Positions 44,801 to 54,486 of a DNA stretch of 64,000 nt are shown one piece after another; within the stretch, counting starts at the first letter, position 1, and each line of letters starts with the position of its first letter. This stretch comes from Cyanobium sp. WAJ14-Wanaka (GTDB lineage: Bacteria; Cyanobacteriota; Cyanobacteriia; PCC-6307; Cyanobiaceae), in contig NZ_JAGQAZ010000003.1 in assembly GCF_024345375.1 (NCBI RefSeq), positions 124,001-188,000 of the forward strand. Reading direction: 5' to 3'. Under the pieces are notes generated by a model. That model did not search any database, had not been told where the DNA came from, and saw only the letters and a list, made by a program, of their open reading frames with translations. The translations under genes were made by a program, and so were the position numbers.

Positions 44801-46527
44801 TCGAGATGGAGCACCTTCGCTGAAGCAGCAGCTGGCAGGAGCGCGGAGCCCCGCTCGCCCAGATGTATCTCCAAGCTCATCACCAACTTTTCGCGCAGGG
44901 GGTCTATGGGTGGGTTCGTGACCTGGGCAAAGCGCTGCTTGAAGTAGTCGTAGAGCAGGTGGGGTTTGTCGGAGAGCACCGCCAGGGGGATGTCGTCACC
45001 CATGCAGTAGGTGGGCTCCTTAGCCGCACCGGCCATGTCCTCGATCACCAGGTCGAGGTCTTCTGAGCTGAAGCCGAAGGCGGTCTGTTCGCGCAACAGC
45101 TCCAAATCGCCCAGTTGGCACTCCTGCTGCCAGGGCAAGGCCCCGAGCTTGCGCCGATGGGCCTCCAACCACTGGCCATAGGGATGGCGATCGGCAGCCT
45201 CCTGCTTCACCTCCCAGTTGCGCAGCAATCGACCCTTTTCCAGATCAACCGCCAGCATCTGGCCCGGGCCAAGGCGGCCCTTCTCGATGATCCGGCTCTC
45301 CTCCAGCTCCACCACCCCGGTTTCAGAGCCCATCACCACGAAGCCATCGCTGGTGATGCAGTAGCGGGCAGGGCGCAGCCCGTTGCGATCAAGGGTGGCC
45401 CCCACGCTGCGGCCGTCGGCAAATACCAGCAGGGCAGGGCCATCCCAGGGCTCCTGCAGGCAGGCGTTGAATTCATACATCGCCTGGATGGCCGGGCGGG
45501 TTTCCAGCTCGGGCTGCTGACGGAAGGCCTCGGGCACCAGGGTGAGCAAGCTGTCGGTAATAGGCCGGCCGCTGCGCACCAACAATTCCAAGGTGGCATC
45601 GAGGTTGGCCGAATCACTGAAGGCTGGATTGACCACCGGCTTCAGGTCGGCGGCGGCATCACCCCAGACGGCATCGAGATTAGTTTCCGCGGCCCGGGCC
45701 CAGTTGAGGTTGCCCAGCAAGGTGTTGATCTCGCCGTTGTGGCCGAGCAGGCGCATCGGCTGGGCTAGGGGCCAACGGGGCAGGGTATTGGTGCTGAAAC
45801 GGCGGTGATAAACAGCAAAACTGACCGCGAAGCGTTGGTCCCATAGGTCTGCGTAGAAGCGGGCCAAGACCTCCGAACGCACCATGCCCTTGTAAACAAC
45901 GGTGCGGCTGCTCAGGGAGGAGAAGTAGAGGTCGCCAGGTCCGGGGCCCCAGGCCATCCGGGCCCGATCCCCCACCCGGCGCCGCAGCCGAAAAAGCAGG
46001 GCCTCCAGGGCATCTCCCGCCACTGTTGAGCCGCTCCCCGCAGCAGGCCCAGAGGTAAGCAACCACTGGCCCATGTGCGGGGCGCTGGCACGGGCCAAGG
46101 GACCCAGCACCGCGCCATCCACTGGCACCTCGCGCCAGCCCCAGCTCTTCAGCCCAAGCCTGGTCGCTTCCTCTTCACAAAATTGAATCGCCTCCTGCCT
46201 TTTGGCGGCGTCGGCAGGCAAAAACACCATGCCCAGGCCCCGCTCCTGGCCGGAGCTGGCGGCAGCTGCAGGCCACACGGCCTCCAGGAAAGACCAGGGG
46301 ATTCCGCACAGCACTCCCGCGCCATCACCGGAATCGGCGTCACCGCCACAGCCGCCCCGGTGTTCCATGCAATTAAGGCCGCGCAGGGCCTGCTGCAAAA
46401 CCCAATGGCTTGCTTCGCCATACAAATGGGCCAAAAACCCCACGCCACAGGCATCTTTCTCACCCGCCACCGCTGCCGGAGCAGGGCTGTCGCAATGGGG
46501 CCAAGCGGGACGGGGAGCTAGAGGCAT
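41896..46527 (-). CDS. glsF: Ferredoxin-dependent glutamate synthase
   Basis: 1543 residues from ATG 46525-46527; the frame continues 23 codons upstream without family similarity. It turns glutamine and 2-oxoglutarate into two glutamates with reduced ferredoxin. The N-terminal amidotransferase nucleophile is the Cys of [12 protein letters not shown] (about 27), exposed after propeptide removal. The FMN/3Fe-4S part has [20 protein letters not shown]. The C-terminal GXGXG beta-helix ([19 protein letters not shown]) is complete. Size fits the Fd-GOGAT rather than the NADPH form plus small subunit. Also called gltB or gltS in annotations. Confidence 0.96.
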   Translation of the reverse strand: [1543 protein letters not shown]

Positions 46528-46688
46528 AACCCAGATGGTGCGGCAGAAGTCCTGAGGGATCAGTGCTGCAGTAAGCCGCTTGGGCTCCTGCACCAACAGA
46601 GCTTCTAATCCTAGGGATCGGCATCCCAGCTCGAACTACTGGTTAGCCAGGGTTAGCGTTCGGCCAACTGGGCTGCCACCGCTCCCCT

Positions 46689-48500
46689 TTGAGGTCCGTT
46701 CGCCTAAATCAGCCACGACCTGGCCGGCTCAGCAAGCTGGTGGCGCCTTTGCTGTTGGCCTGGGCCCCCCAGGCTGGGGCCATGCCCTGGGGCAGCCCGC
46801 CGCCACCGCCGCCGCCACTTGAAACGCCCGCCCCAGCAAGGGGCACTGCTGAAGGGCGCCGGCTCGTAATTCAGGGTCGCCAGCAGGAGGCCCGCTGGCT
46901 GTGGATTGGCAGCAGCAGCAGCGAACCGGAGGCCCTTTGGATTCCCCTCGAGGTGCTGGAAGGCCAACTGGGGGTGGTGCGCCGCAGAAGTGAAGGCAGT
47001 GTCGAACTGGAGTGGTTCGGCCAAACCCTGCTGGCGGGAGCTGGCGAGCAACGCTCCCTCGACGACGAAGTGGCGGTAGACGCGCTGCCCCTGTTTCGGG
47101 CCGTGGGTTTGGCAACTACCCGCCGGGGCGGTGTATTGGAGTTGCGGCTGCCCCCCAGCCAGCTACTGCAGGTGCGCAGCTCGAAGAGCGGGGTCTGGCG
47201 CAGGGTCGTGCTCGACCTCACCGGCCCAGTCGTGGCTGGCCGCAGTGACGGCACCTGGTTGGTCGATTTGGACAGCAGTGGGCAACAAAGGGACCAGCTG
47301 GGGGCCCTGGGCCTGGTAGCCAGCCAAAACGACAACCAATTGCAACTAAGGCCCGGCCGCGCCGAGGGAGCCCGTTTGTTCAGCCTCGGGGATCCCTACC
47401 GGCTGGTGCTGGAGTTTTCCCAGGCCGGCGATGCAACAGCTGGCGGAACAGCTGGGAGCGCCGGGGGAAGTGCCCCTCGGAGCCTGGATCCCCGGCTGCA
47501 GCGGCTGCTGGGCCAACAAATCAGCTGGGATCGTCTGGAGCGCCGGGGGATCCGCTTGAACGCCGTACGCGTCGATCCCCGCACTGCGCCCATTCAGCTG
47601 CGTCTATTGACCAACCCCTCGGGCATGGAGGGCCTCAGCTCCGTGCAGGCCTTGGCCAACACCCAGCGAGCCATCGTTGCGATCAATGGCGGCTATTTCA
47701 ACCGGGTCAAGCGACTGCCCTTGGGGGCCCTCAAGAGTGATGGCCAATGGCTTTCTGGCCCGATCCTGAACCGGGGGGTGGCTGCCTGGCAAGCCGGCAG
47801 CCTGCCCCGCTTTGGCCGGCTCTCCCTGGAGGAAGCGGTCAGCGGAGCAGATGGCCAACGATTGCCAGTGGCTGCCCTCAACAGCGGCTATGTGCAGCGG
47901 GGGATCAGCCGCTACGGGCCTGAATGGGGGCCCAGCTACCGGGCCCTAAGCGGCGGAGAAAGCGCCCTGGTGCTGAGCAGGGGCGTGGTGGAAAGGCGCT
48001 ACGGCAGCCGCGACCTCGAATTTGGCGTGCCCCTGCGGCGGGGCGAAATCCTGCTGGTGGGCCGTGGCGGCGTCGAACTGCCCTGGCTTGAGGGCACCGC
48101 CATCAAGCTCACCAGTCGGGCCAGCAACGACCTCGGCCAGGCCCCCTTCGTAATGGGGGGAGGCCCACTGCTCCTGCTTGATGGCCGGATCGTGCTCAAT
48201 GGAGGTGCCGAAACCTTCAGCTCCGGCTTCCTCAACCAGGGAGCCCCCCGCACCGTGATCGGCAGCGACGGCAAACAGCTCTGGTTGATCACCCTTGAGG
48301 GCACCCAGGACAGTGGGCCCAGCCTGGGTGAAACGGCCCGGGTGCTGCAGGAGCTTGGCCTGAGGGATGCGCTCAACCTTGATGGGGGCAGCTCCACTGG
48401 CCTGGTGATGGGGGGCACGATGCCAGTGAAGGGTCGGGGCGTGGTCGGGGCTGTGCACAACGGCCTGGGCCTGGTGCCCTCAGCCGGCTCCAGCCAGTAG
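46689..48500 (+). CDS. Secreted phosphodiester glycosidase-family protein (NAGPA/DUF2233)
   Basis: 603 residues from TTG 46689. An N-terminal signal-like segment (LSKLVAPLLLAWAPQAGA) is followed by a proline run. Residues about 55-250 form a beta-rich region with AMIN-like character. The C-terminal half (about 290-595) is the NAGPA-like domain: VAINGGYFNRVKR, FVMGGGPLLLLDGR and ALNLDGGSSTGLVM, the last being the conserved catalytic-type DGG motif. This family removes sugar phosphodiester groups. The substrate in this cell is not known; an envelope polysaccharide is a reasonable inference. Confidence 0.82.
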   Translation: MRSVRLNQPRPGRLSKLVAPLLLAWAPQAGAMPWGSPPPPPPPLETPAPARGTAEGRRLVIQGRQQEARWLWIGSSSSEPEALWIPLEVLEGQLGVVRRRSEGSVELEWFGQTLLAGAGEQRSLDDEVAVDALPLFRAVGLATTRRGGVLELRLPPSQLLQVRSSKSGVWRRVVLDLTGPVVAGRSDGTWLVDLDSSGQQRDQLGALGLVASQNDNQLQLRPGRAEGARLFSLGDPYRLVLEFSQAGDATAGGTAGSAGGSAPRSLDPRLQRLLGQQISWDRLERRGIRLNAVRVDPRTAPIQLRLLTNPSGMEGLSSVQALANTQRAIVAINGGYFNRVKRLPLGALKSDGQWLSGPILNRGVAAWQAGSLPRFGRLSLEEAVSGADGQRLPVAALNSGYVQRGISRYGPEWGPSYRALSGGESALVLSRGVVERRYGSRDLEFGVPLRRGEILLVGRGGVELPWLEGTAIKLTSRASNDLGQAPFVMGGGPLLLLDGRIVLNGGAETFSSGFLNQGAPRTVIGSDGKQLWLITLEGTQDSGPSLGETARVLQELGLRDALNLDGGSSTGLVMGGTMPVKGRGVVGAVHNGLGLVPSAGSSQ

Positions 48501-48552
48501 CTGGCAGAGTGGTGGGACCACCCCCTAGGCCAACCGCAGAGGGCCACCACCG

Positions 48553-48909
48553 ATGCCGAAGGGCCAGAGCCTGAGGGTTAGCGCAGCAGCCGCCGCCGAA
48601 CTGGGCCGCCAGGCCGCGGTGGCCGGCACCCCGGGAATGATGCATCTCGATCTGATGGAGGGCAGTTGCGAGCGCTGGTCCATCCGTCTGCGGCCAGGCC
48701 ACCTGGCGGGGCTGCCCGTGGCCCGCGCCGATGGCATCACGCTTTACGCCCCGGCAGAGCAGAGCGCCCTGCTCGCCGGCCTTAGCCTCGATTACCGGGG
48801 CGACCTCAGTGGTGGCGGCTTTCTGGTACGCCAGGGTGAGGGAGTGCGGTGCTGCGCATGCGGCAGCGCATTTAGCAGGATCGGATCGGGCCGCCAGGCG
48901 ACCCAGTAA
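48553..48909 (+). CDS. IscA/HesB-like iron-sulfur protein
   Basis: 118 residues. LRVSAAAAAELGRQ at the start and the beta-rich middle resemble A-type iron-sulfur carriers. The three cysteines of the family appear as EGSCERW and the C-terminal RCCACGSAF, although the spacing of the first is altered (the usual GCSG is SC-ER). Such genes scaffold or carry clusters. It lies 65 bp upstream of rpsL. Function as an A-type carrier is likely but the altered motif lowers certainty. Confidence 0.7.
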   Translation: MPKGQSLRVSAAAAAELGRQAAVAGTPGMMHLDLMEGSCERWSIRLRPGHLAGLPVARADGITLYAPAEQSALLAGLSLDYRGDLSGGGFLVRQGEGVRCCACGSAFSRIGSGRQATQ

Positions 48910-48974
48910 GGTGACGGATTGTGGAAATTGGTCGGTCGTCCGCCCAATGTTCACCGACCAGATACCGGCCTTCG

Positions 48975-49349
48975 ATGCCCACTATTCAGCAGCTAATCCG
49001 TACAGAGCGCCAGAGTCTTACCCGTAAGACCAAGTCTCCCGCTCTCCGCGCATGCCCGGAGCGGCGTGGCGTGTGCACCCGCGTGTACACCTCCACCCCG
49101 AAAAAGCCCAACTCGGCCCTCCGCAAGGTGGCGCGCGTACGGCTCACCTCTGGCTTTGAGGTCACCGCCTACATCCCTGGCATTGGCCACAACTTGCAGG
49201 AACACTCCGTTGTCCTGATTCGGGGAGGCCGGGTCAAGGATCTGCCCGGCGTGCGATACCACATCATTCGGGGCACCCTCGATACGGCAGGGGTTAAAGA
49301 TCGCCGTCAGTCCCGCTCCAAGTACGGCGCCAAGACGCCCAAAGATTGA
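48975..49349 (+). CDS. rpsL: 30S ribosomal protein S12
   Basis: 124 residues from ATG 48975 ([13 protein letters not shown]), decoding-site protein and first gene of the str operon. [17 protein letters not shown] holds the lysine usually involved in streptomycin resistance, here wild type. [17 protein letters not shown] and the KYGAKTPKD end are conserved. 83 bp before rpsG. Confidence 0.98.
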   Translation: MPTIQQLIRTERQSLTRKTKSPALRACPERRGVCTRVYTSTPKKPNSALRKVARVRLTSGFEVTAYIPGIGHNLQEHSVVLIRGGRVKDLPGVRYHIIRGTLDTAGVKDRRQSRSKYGAKTPKD

Positions 49350-49432
49350 TGGGTAATCGGGCTGACATCAGTAGATGTCTGCCCCGAACCCACCTTCTCC
49401 CCTCCCTTTTGGTCCCATTTCCCTAAACGTCC

Positions 49433-49903
49433 ATGTCACGCCGTAACGCTGCCGAAAAGCGCCCGGTTCTTCCCGATCCCCAATTCAACAGTCGTCTGGC
49501 CTCGATGATCGTGGCCCGGCTGATGAAGCACGGCAAAAAATCAACGGCCCAACGGATCCTTTCGGATGCGTTCTCGCTGATCAATGACCGCACCGGCAAC
49601 GATCCGCTGGAGCTTTTCGAAACTGCCGTGCGCAATGCCACTCCCCTGGTGGAAGTGCGCGCCCGTCGGGTTGGTGGTGCCACCTACCAAGTGCCGATGG
49701 AAGTTCGTCAGGAGAGGGGCACCGCCATGGCCCTGCGCTGGCTGGTTAACTTTTCCCGCTCCCGCAATGGCCGCAGCATGGCTCAAAAGCTGGCTGGCGA
49801 ATTGATGGATGCGGCCAACGAGGCCGGCAGTGCCGTTCGCAAGCGCGAAGAAACTCACAAGATGGCTGAAGCCAACAAGGCTTTCGCCCACTACCGCTAC
49901 TGA
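49433..49903 (+). CDS. rpsG: 30S ribosomal protein S7
   Basis: 156 residues, primary binder of the 3' domain of 16S rRNA, at the E site. [18 protein letters not shown] and [17 protein letters not shown] are conserved. fusA follows after 69 bp. Confidence 0.98.
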   Translation: MSRRNAAEKRPVLPDPQFNSRLASMIVARLMKHGKKSTAQRILSDAFSLINDRTGNDPLELFETAVRNATPLVEVRARRVGGATYQVPMEVRQERGTAMALRWLVNFSRSRNGRSMAQKLAGELMDAANEAGSAVRKREETHKMAEANKAFAHYRY

Positions 49904-49972
49904 GTGACTGGCCAGATTCCGATCTGGCCATTGCCAACAACCTTCTTTTAGACCCTTCGGAGACCAAATCCC

Positions 49973-52045
49973 GTGGCCCGCGCCTTTCCCCTGGACCGCG
50001 TCAGAAATATCGGTATCGCAGCCCATATTGACGCAGGCAAAACCACCACCACCGAACGGATCCTGTTCTATTCGGGTGTGGTCCACAAGATGGGCGAGGT
50101 CCACGACGGCGCCGCGGTGACCGACTGGATGGAGCAGGAGCGTGAGCGCGGCATCACCATCACCGCTGCGGCAATTTCCACCAGCTGGAAAGATAACCGC
50201 ATCAACATCATTGATACCCCCGGCCACGTTGACTTCACCATCGAGGTGGAGCGTTCAATGCGCGTCCTCGACGGGGTTGTCGCCGTTTTTTGCGCGGTTG
50301 GAGGCGTCCAGCCCCAGTCCGAAACCGTCTGGCGCCAGGCCGATCGCTATAACGTGCCCCGGATCGTGTTCGTCAACAAGATGGACCGCACTGGAGCCAA
50401 TTTCCTCAAGGTTTACGAACAGATCAAGGATCGCCTCAAGGCCACTGCTGCCCCCATCCAGCTGCCCATTGGTGCCGAAGGCGAGCTAAAAGGAATCATC
50501 GACCTTGTGCGCAACAAGGCGATTGTCTACACAAACGACCTGGGCACCGACATCATCGAGCAGGAAGTGCCCGCGGATATGAAGGCCGAGGCCGATAAAT
50601 GGCGGATGAAGCTGATGGAGTCGGTGGCTGAAACCGATGAAACCCTCCTAGACGACTTCCTGGAAAACGGCGAGCTCACTGAAGAGCAGCTGATGAAGGG
50701 CATTCGCACCGGGGTGGTCAAGCACGGCTTGGTGCCAATGCTTTGCGGCTCCGCCTTCAAAAACAAGGGCGTACAGCTGGTGCTCGACGCCGTCGTCGAC
50801 TACCTGCCTGCCCCCGTGGATGTGCCCCCCATCACCGGCCTGCTGCCCGATGGCACCGAGTCGAACCGTCCCTGCGACGACAGCGCCCCCTTCAGCGCCC
50901 TTGCCTTCAAGGTGATGGCCGATCCCTACGGCAAGCTCACCTTTGTGCGCATGTACTCAGGGGTCCTGCAAAAGGGCAGCTATGTGCTCAATTCCACCAA
51001 GGACAAGAAGGAGCGCATCTCCCGCCTGATCCTGCTCAAGGCAGACGACCGCGAAGAGGTCGACGAACTGCGGGCCGGCGACCTTGGAGCAGTGCTGGGC
51101 CTCAAGGACACCACCACGGGCGACACCCTCTGCGTGGAAAACGACCCGATCATCCTCGAATCGCTCTTCATTCCCGAGCCCGTGATCTCGGTGGCCGTGG
51201 AGCCCAAAACCAAGGGCGACATGGAAAAGCTTTCCAAGGCCCTCCAATCCCTGTCTGAAGAAGACCCCACCTTCCGTGTCAGCACTGACCCGGAAACCAG
51301 CCAAACCGTGATCGCCGGCATGGGCGAACTCCACCTGGAAATCCTGGTGGATCGCATGCTGCGCGAGTTCAAGGTGGAGGCAAACATCGGTGCTCCCCAG
51401 GTCTCCTACCGCGAAACCATTCGCGGCAAGGCCAAGGGCGAGGGCAAATTTGCCCGCCAAACCGGTGGCAAGGGCCAATACGGCCACGTGGTGATCGAAA
51501 TGGAACCCGGCGAACCCGGTACGGGCTTCGAGTTCGTCAACAAAATCGTTGGCGGCATCGTCCCCAAGGAGTACATCGGTCCTGCCGAAAACGGCATGAA
51601 GGAGACCTGCCAATCCGGTGTGATCGCCGGTTTCCCGATGATCGACATCAGGGTCACAATGGTCGACGGCTCTTATCACGACGTCGACTCCTCGGAGATG
51701 GCGTTCAAAATCGCCGGCTCCATGGCCTTCAAAGATGGGGTCAAAAAGTGCAATCCTGTACTTTTAGAACCAATGATGAAGGTGGAGGTCGAGATCCCCG
51801 AGGATTTCCTCGGTTCGGTCATCGGCGACCTCTCCTCCCGTCGCGGTCAGGTCGAGGGGCAGTCCATTGAAAATGGTCAGTCCAAGGTCCAGACCAAAGT
51901 GCCCCTGGCCGAAATGTTCGGCTATGCCACCCAGCTCCGATCCATGACCCAGGGTCGGGGTATTTTCTCGATGGAATTCAGCCACTATGAGGAAGTTCCT
52001 CGCAACGTCGCTGAAGCCATCATTTCTAAGAATCAGGGCAATTAA
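49973..52045 (+). CDS. fusA: Elongation factor G
   Basis: 690 residues with GTG start at 49973 ([14 protein letters not shown]). The GTPase drives translocation. [15 protein letters not shown] (G1), DTPGHVDF (G3) and NKMDRTGAN (G4) are intact. Domains II to V follow at normal length, with the domain IV loop ([19 protein letters not shown]). 46 bp before tuf. Confidence 0.99.
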   Translation: MARAFPLDRVRNIGIAAHIDAGKTTTTERILFYSGVVHKMGEVHDGAAVTDWMEQERERGITITAAAISTSWKDNRINIIDTPGHVDFTIEVERSMRVLDGVVAVFCAVGGVQPQSETVWRQADRYNVPRIVFVNKMDRTGANFLKVYEQIKDRLKATAAPIQLPIGAEGELKGIIDLVRNKAIVYTNDLGTDIIEQEVPADMKAEADKWRMKLMESVAETDETLLDDFLENGELTEEQLMKGIRTGVVKHGLVPMLCGSAFKNKGVQLVLDAVVDYLPAPVDVPPITGLLPDGTESNRPCDDSAPFSALAFKVMADPYGKLTFVRMYSGVLQKGSYVLNSTKDKKERISRLILLKADDREEVDELRAGDLGAVLGLKDTTTGDTLCVENDPIILESLFIPEPVISVAVEPKTKGDMEKLSKALQSLSEEDPTFRVSTDPETSQTVIAGMGELHLEILVDRMLREFKVEANIGAPQVSYRETIRGKAKGEGKFARQTGGKGQYGHVVIEMEPGEPGTGFEFVNKIVGGIVPKEYIGPAENGMKETCQSGVIAGFPMIDIRVTMVDGSYHDVDSSEMAFKIAGSMAFKDGVKKCNPVLLEPMMKVEVEIPEDFLGSVIGDLSSRRGQVEGQSIENGQSKVQTKVPLAEMFGYATQLRSMTQGRGIFSMEFSHYEEVPRNVAEAIISKNQGN

Positions 52046-52091
52046 TTCCTGATCTTTCCCCTACCCAACCAAACCCCGATTCTTTTTACTC

Positions 52092-53291
52092 ATGGCACGC
52101 GAGAAGTTCGAGAGGAACAAACCCCACGTCAACATCGGCACCATTGGCCACGTTGACCACGGCAAAACCACCCTGACCGCCGCCATCACGAACGTGCTGG
52201 CCAAGAAGGGTATGGCGAAGGCCCAGGCCTACGACCAAATCGACGGAGCTCCAGAGGAGCGTGAGCGCGGTATCACCATTAACACCGCCCACGTCGAATA
52301 CGAAACCGAAAAGCGTCACTACGCCCACGTCGACTGCCCTGGTCACGCGGACTATGTGAAAAACATGATCACCGGTGCCGCCCAGATGGACGGCGCGATC
52401 CTGGTGGTGGCCGCAACCGACGGGCCCATGGCCCAAACCAAGGAGCACATCCTGCTCGCAAAACAGGTTGGCGTGCCCGCCCTGGTGGTTGCCCTCAACA
52501 AGTGCGACATGGTCGACGACGAGGAAATCCTCGAGCTCGTTGAACTGGAAGTGCGTGAACTGCTCACCAGTTACCAGTTCCCTGGTGACGACATCCCCGT
52601 TATTCAGGTTTCCGGCCTGAAGGCCCTCGAGGGCGACGCCGATTGGGAAGCCAAAATCGACGAGCTGATGGCCGCCGTCGACGAGTCGATCCCCGAGCCC
52701 GAGCGCGAAATCGACAAGCCATTCCTGATGGCGATTGAGGACGTCTTTTCGATCACCGGTCGTGGCACCGTGGCCACTGGCCGTATCGAGCGCGGAAAGG
52801 TGAAAGTGGGCGAAACCGTCCAGATCGTTGGCATCAAGGACGTCCGCGAAACCACCGTCACCGGCGTGGAAATGTTCCGCAAGCAGCTTGAAGAAGGCAT
52901 GGCTGGCGACAACGCAGGTCTCCTGCTCCGCGGCATCCAGAAAGAGGACATCGAGCGCGGCATGGTGCTGGTGAAGCCCAATTCCATCAAGCCCCACACC
53001 AAGTTCGAGGGTGAGGTCTATGTGCTGAAGAAGGAGGAAGGCGGCCGCCACACCCCCTTCTTTGCCGGCTACCGCCCGCAGTTCTACATCCGCACCACGG
53101 ATGTGACCGGCCAAATCACCGCCTTCACCTCCGACGATGGCGCCAACGTTGAAATGGTGATGCCCGGTGACCGCATCAAGATGACCGGGGAGCTGATCTG
53201 CCCGGTTGCCATCGAGCAAGGTATGCGCTTCGCCATTCGCGAAGGCGGCCGCACCATCGGTGCGGGCGTGGTTTCCAAGATCCTCGAGTGA
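52092..53291 (+). CDS. tuf: Elongation factor Tu
   Basis: 399 residues, delivering aminoacyl-t[13 protein letters not shown] (G1), DCPGHADY (G3) and NKCD (G4) are intact, and the three domains are complete. It is the only tuf copy in the window. A long gap of 124 bp with a perfect palindrome separates it from rpsJ. Confidence 0.99.
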   Translation: MAREKFERNKPHVNIGTIGHVDHGKTTLTAAITNVLAKKGMAKAQAYDQIDGAPEERERGITINTAHVEYETEKRHYAHVDCPGHADYVKNMITGAAQMDGAILVVAATDGPMAQTKEHILLAKQVGVPALVVALNKCDMVDDEEILELVELEVRELLTSYQFPGDDIPVIQVSGLKALEGDADWEAKIDELMAAVDESIPEPEREIDKPFLMAIEDVFSITGRGTVATGRIERGKVKVGETVQIVGIKDVRETTVTGVEMFRKQLEEGMAGDNAGLLLRGIQKEDIERGMVLVKPNSIKPHTKFEGEVYVLKKEEGGRHTPFFAGYRPQFYIRTTDVTGQITAFTSDDGANVEMVMPGDRIKMTGELICPVAIEQGMRFAIREGGRTIGAGVVSKILE

Positions 53292-53322
53292 TCCAGATCG
53301 GGCTCAGGTCTTGATCTATTCT

Positions 53323-53355
53323 GAGGTGATGGAGGATTAAATCCTCCATCACCTC
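53323..53355. repeat. 33-bp perfect palindrome between tuf and rpsJ
   Basis: gaggtgatggaggatt (53323-53338), one central base, then its exact complement to 53355. It begins 32 bp after the tuf stop. No T run follows, so it is not a standard terminator. As RNA it would form a 14- to 15-bp hairpin with a 3- to 5-base loop; as DNA it could be a dimeric protein site. Confidence 0.85.
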
Positions 53356-53415
53356 GCACCTCGACAATCCAACTGACCTCGGCCAGGTTTTGCCGAACTT
53401 TTCATATCAACCCCC

Positions 53416-53736
53416 ATGTCCACAGCCATCACCCAGCAGAAAATCCGCATCCGCCTGAAGGCGTTTGATCGCCGGATGCTGGATCTGTCCTGCGACAAAA
53501 TCATTGAAACCGCCGACCACACCGCTGCCACGGCTATCGGCCCGATTCCCCTACCCACCAAGCGCAAGATCTATTGCGTCCTGCGTTCACCCCACGTGGA
53601 CAAGGATTCCCGGGAGCATTTCGAGACCCGTACCCATCGCCGCATCATCGACATCTACAGCCCCTCGGCCAAGACGATTGATGCCTTGATGAAGCTGGAT
53701 CTGCCCAGTGGCGTAGACATCGAAGTCAAGCTGTAA
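53416..53736 (+). CDS. rpsJ: 30S ribosomal protein S10
   Basis: 106 residues in the 30S head, also the partner of NusB in antitermination. [13 protein letters not shown] and [18 protein letters not shown] are conserved. Placed after tuf rather than before rplC, as is common in cyanobacteria. The strong terminator after it closes the str operon. Confidence 0.98.
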   Translation: MSTAITQQKIRIRLKAFDRRMLDLSCDKIIETADHTAATAIGPIPLPTKRKIYCVLRSPHVDKDSREHFETRTHRRIIDIYSPSAKTIDALMKLDLPSGVDIEVKL

Positions 53737-53768
53737 GGCGAAAAATTTCAGAAAGCGCACTATTCCTA

Positions 53769-53808
53769 AGCCTCCCCACGCTTCAACGGCGATGGCGGGG
53801 CTTTTTTT
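53769..53808 (+). terminator. str operon terminator after rpsJ
   Basis: agcctccccacgc opposite ggcgatggcggggct forms a GC-rich, slightly imperfect stem, followed by a run of seven T. It lies 32 bp past the rpsJ stop and before the LON-domain gene. Confidence 0.85.
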
Positions 53809-53838
53809 CTAGGATTAGAAGGCACTCCCCGAGAAGTC

Positions 53839-54486
53839 ATGGGCGATTTGGCCGTCAGGGAGTTGCCCTTGTTTCCACTGCCAGATGTGGTGCTCTTCCC
53901 CCAGGAAGTGCTGCCCCTACACATTTTTGAGCCGCGCTACCGGATGCTGCTGCAAACCGTGATGGCGGAAGATCGCCGTTTCGGGGTAGTGCGTTGGGAT
54001 CCCCAGGAGCAGGAACTGGCCAAGGTGGGCTGTTGCGCCGAAATCCTGCACTGTCAAACCCAGGACGATGACCGCAGCAACATCGTCACCATGGGCCAAC
54101 AACGTTTTCGGGTGCTGGAAATCGTTCGAGAAGCCCCCTTCAGGGTGGCAATGGTCAGCTGGATCGAAGACGAACCCGACAGCAGCCCCAGCGAACTGGA
54201 AACCCTGGCCAGCGAGGTAAGCCAGGCCCTCAAGGACGTGGTGGAACTGACCGGCAAGTTGGTCGGCAAACCGACTGCCCTCCCCAGCGATTTGCCCGAT
54301 CTACCCAGGGAGCTCTCCTTTTGGATCGGCTCCCACCTGGGCGGCCCCGTAGCTGACCACCAGCAGGCCCTACTGGAAATCACCAACACGGCCCAGCGCC
54401 TGCGCCAGGAATACGAAATGCTTGATCACACCAGAAAGCAACTGGCCGCGCGCACGGTCCTGAAAGACACCTTCCAACCCCAGTAA
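53839..54486 (+). CDS. LON-domain protein (stand-alone N-terminal substrate-binding domain)
   Basis: 215 residues. The signature LPLFPLPDVVLFPQEVLPLH and IFEPRYRMLL at about 8-38 is the start of the LON N-terminal domain. GQQRFRVLEIVREAPFRVA follows. There is no AAA or protease domain, so this is a free substrate-binding module whose partner is unknown. The C-terminal third is helical. Its stop overlaps the next start by one base (TAATG). Confidence 0.88.
   Translation: MGDLAVRELPLFPLPDVVLFPQEVLPLHIFEPRYRMLLQTVMAEDRRFGVVRWDPQEQELAKVGCCAEILHCQTQDDDRSNIVTMGQQRFRVLEIVREAPFRVAMVSWIEDEPDSSPSELETLASEVSQALKDVVELTGKLVGKPTALPSDLPDLPRELSFWIGSHLGGPVADHQQALLEITNTAQRLRQEYEMLDHTRKQLAARTVLKDTFQPQ

Noticed and set aside
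52086-53219. A 377-codon open frame on the minus strand across tuf
   Set aside because: It mirrors tuf in a high-GC genome where third-position bias leaves antisense frames open. Its translation is His/Gly/Asp-rich with no family resemblance.
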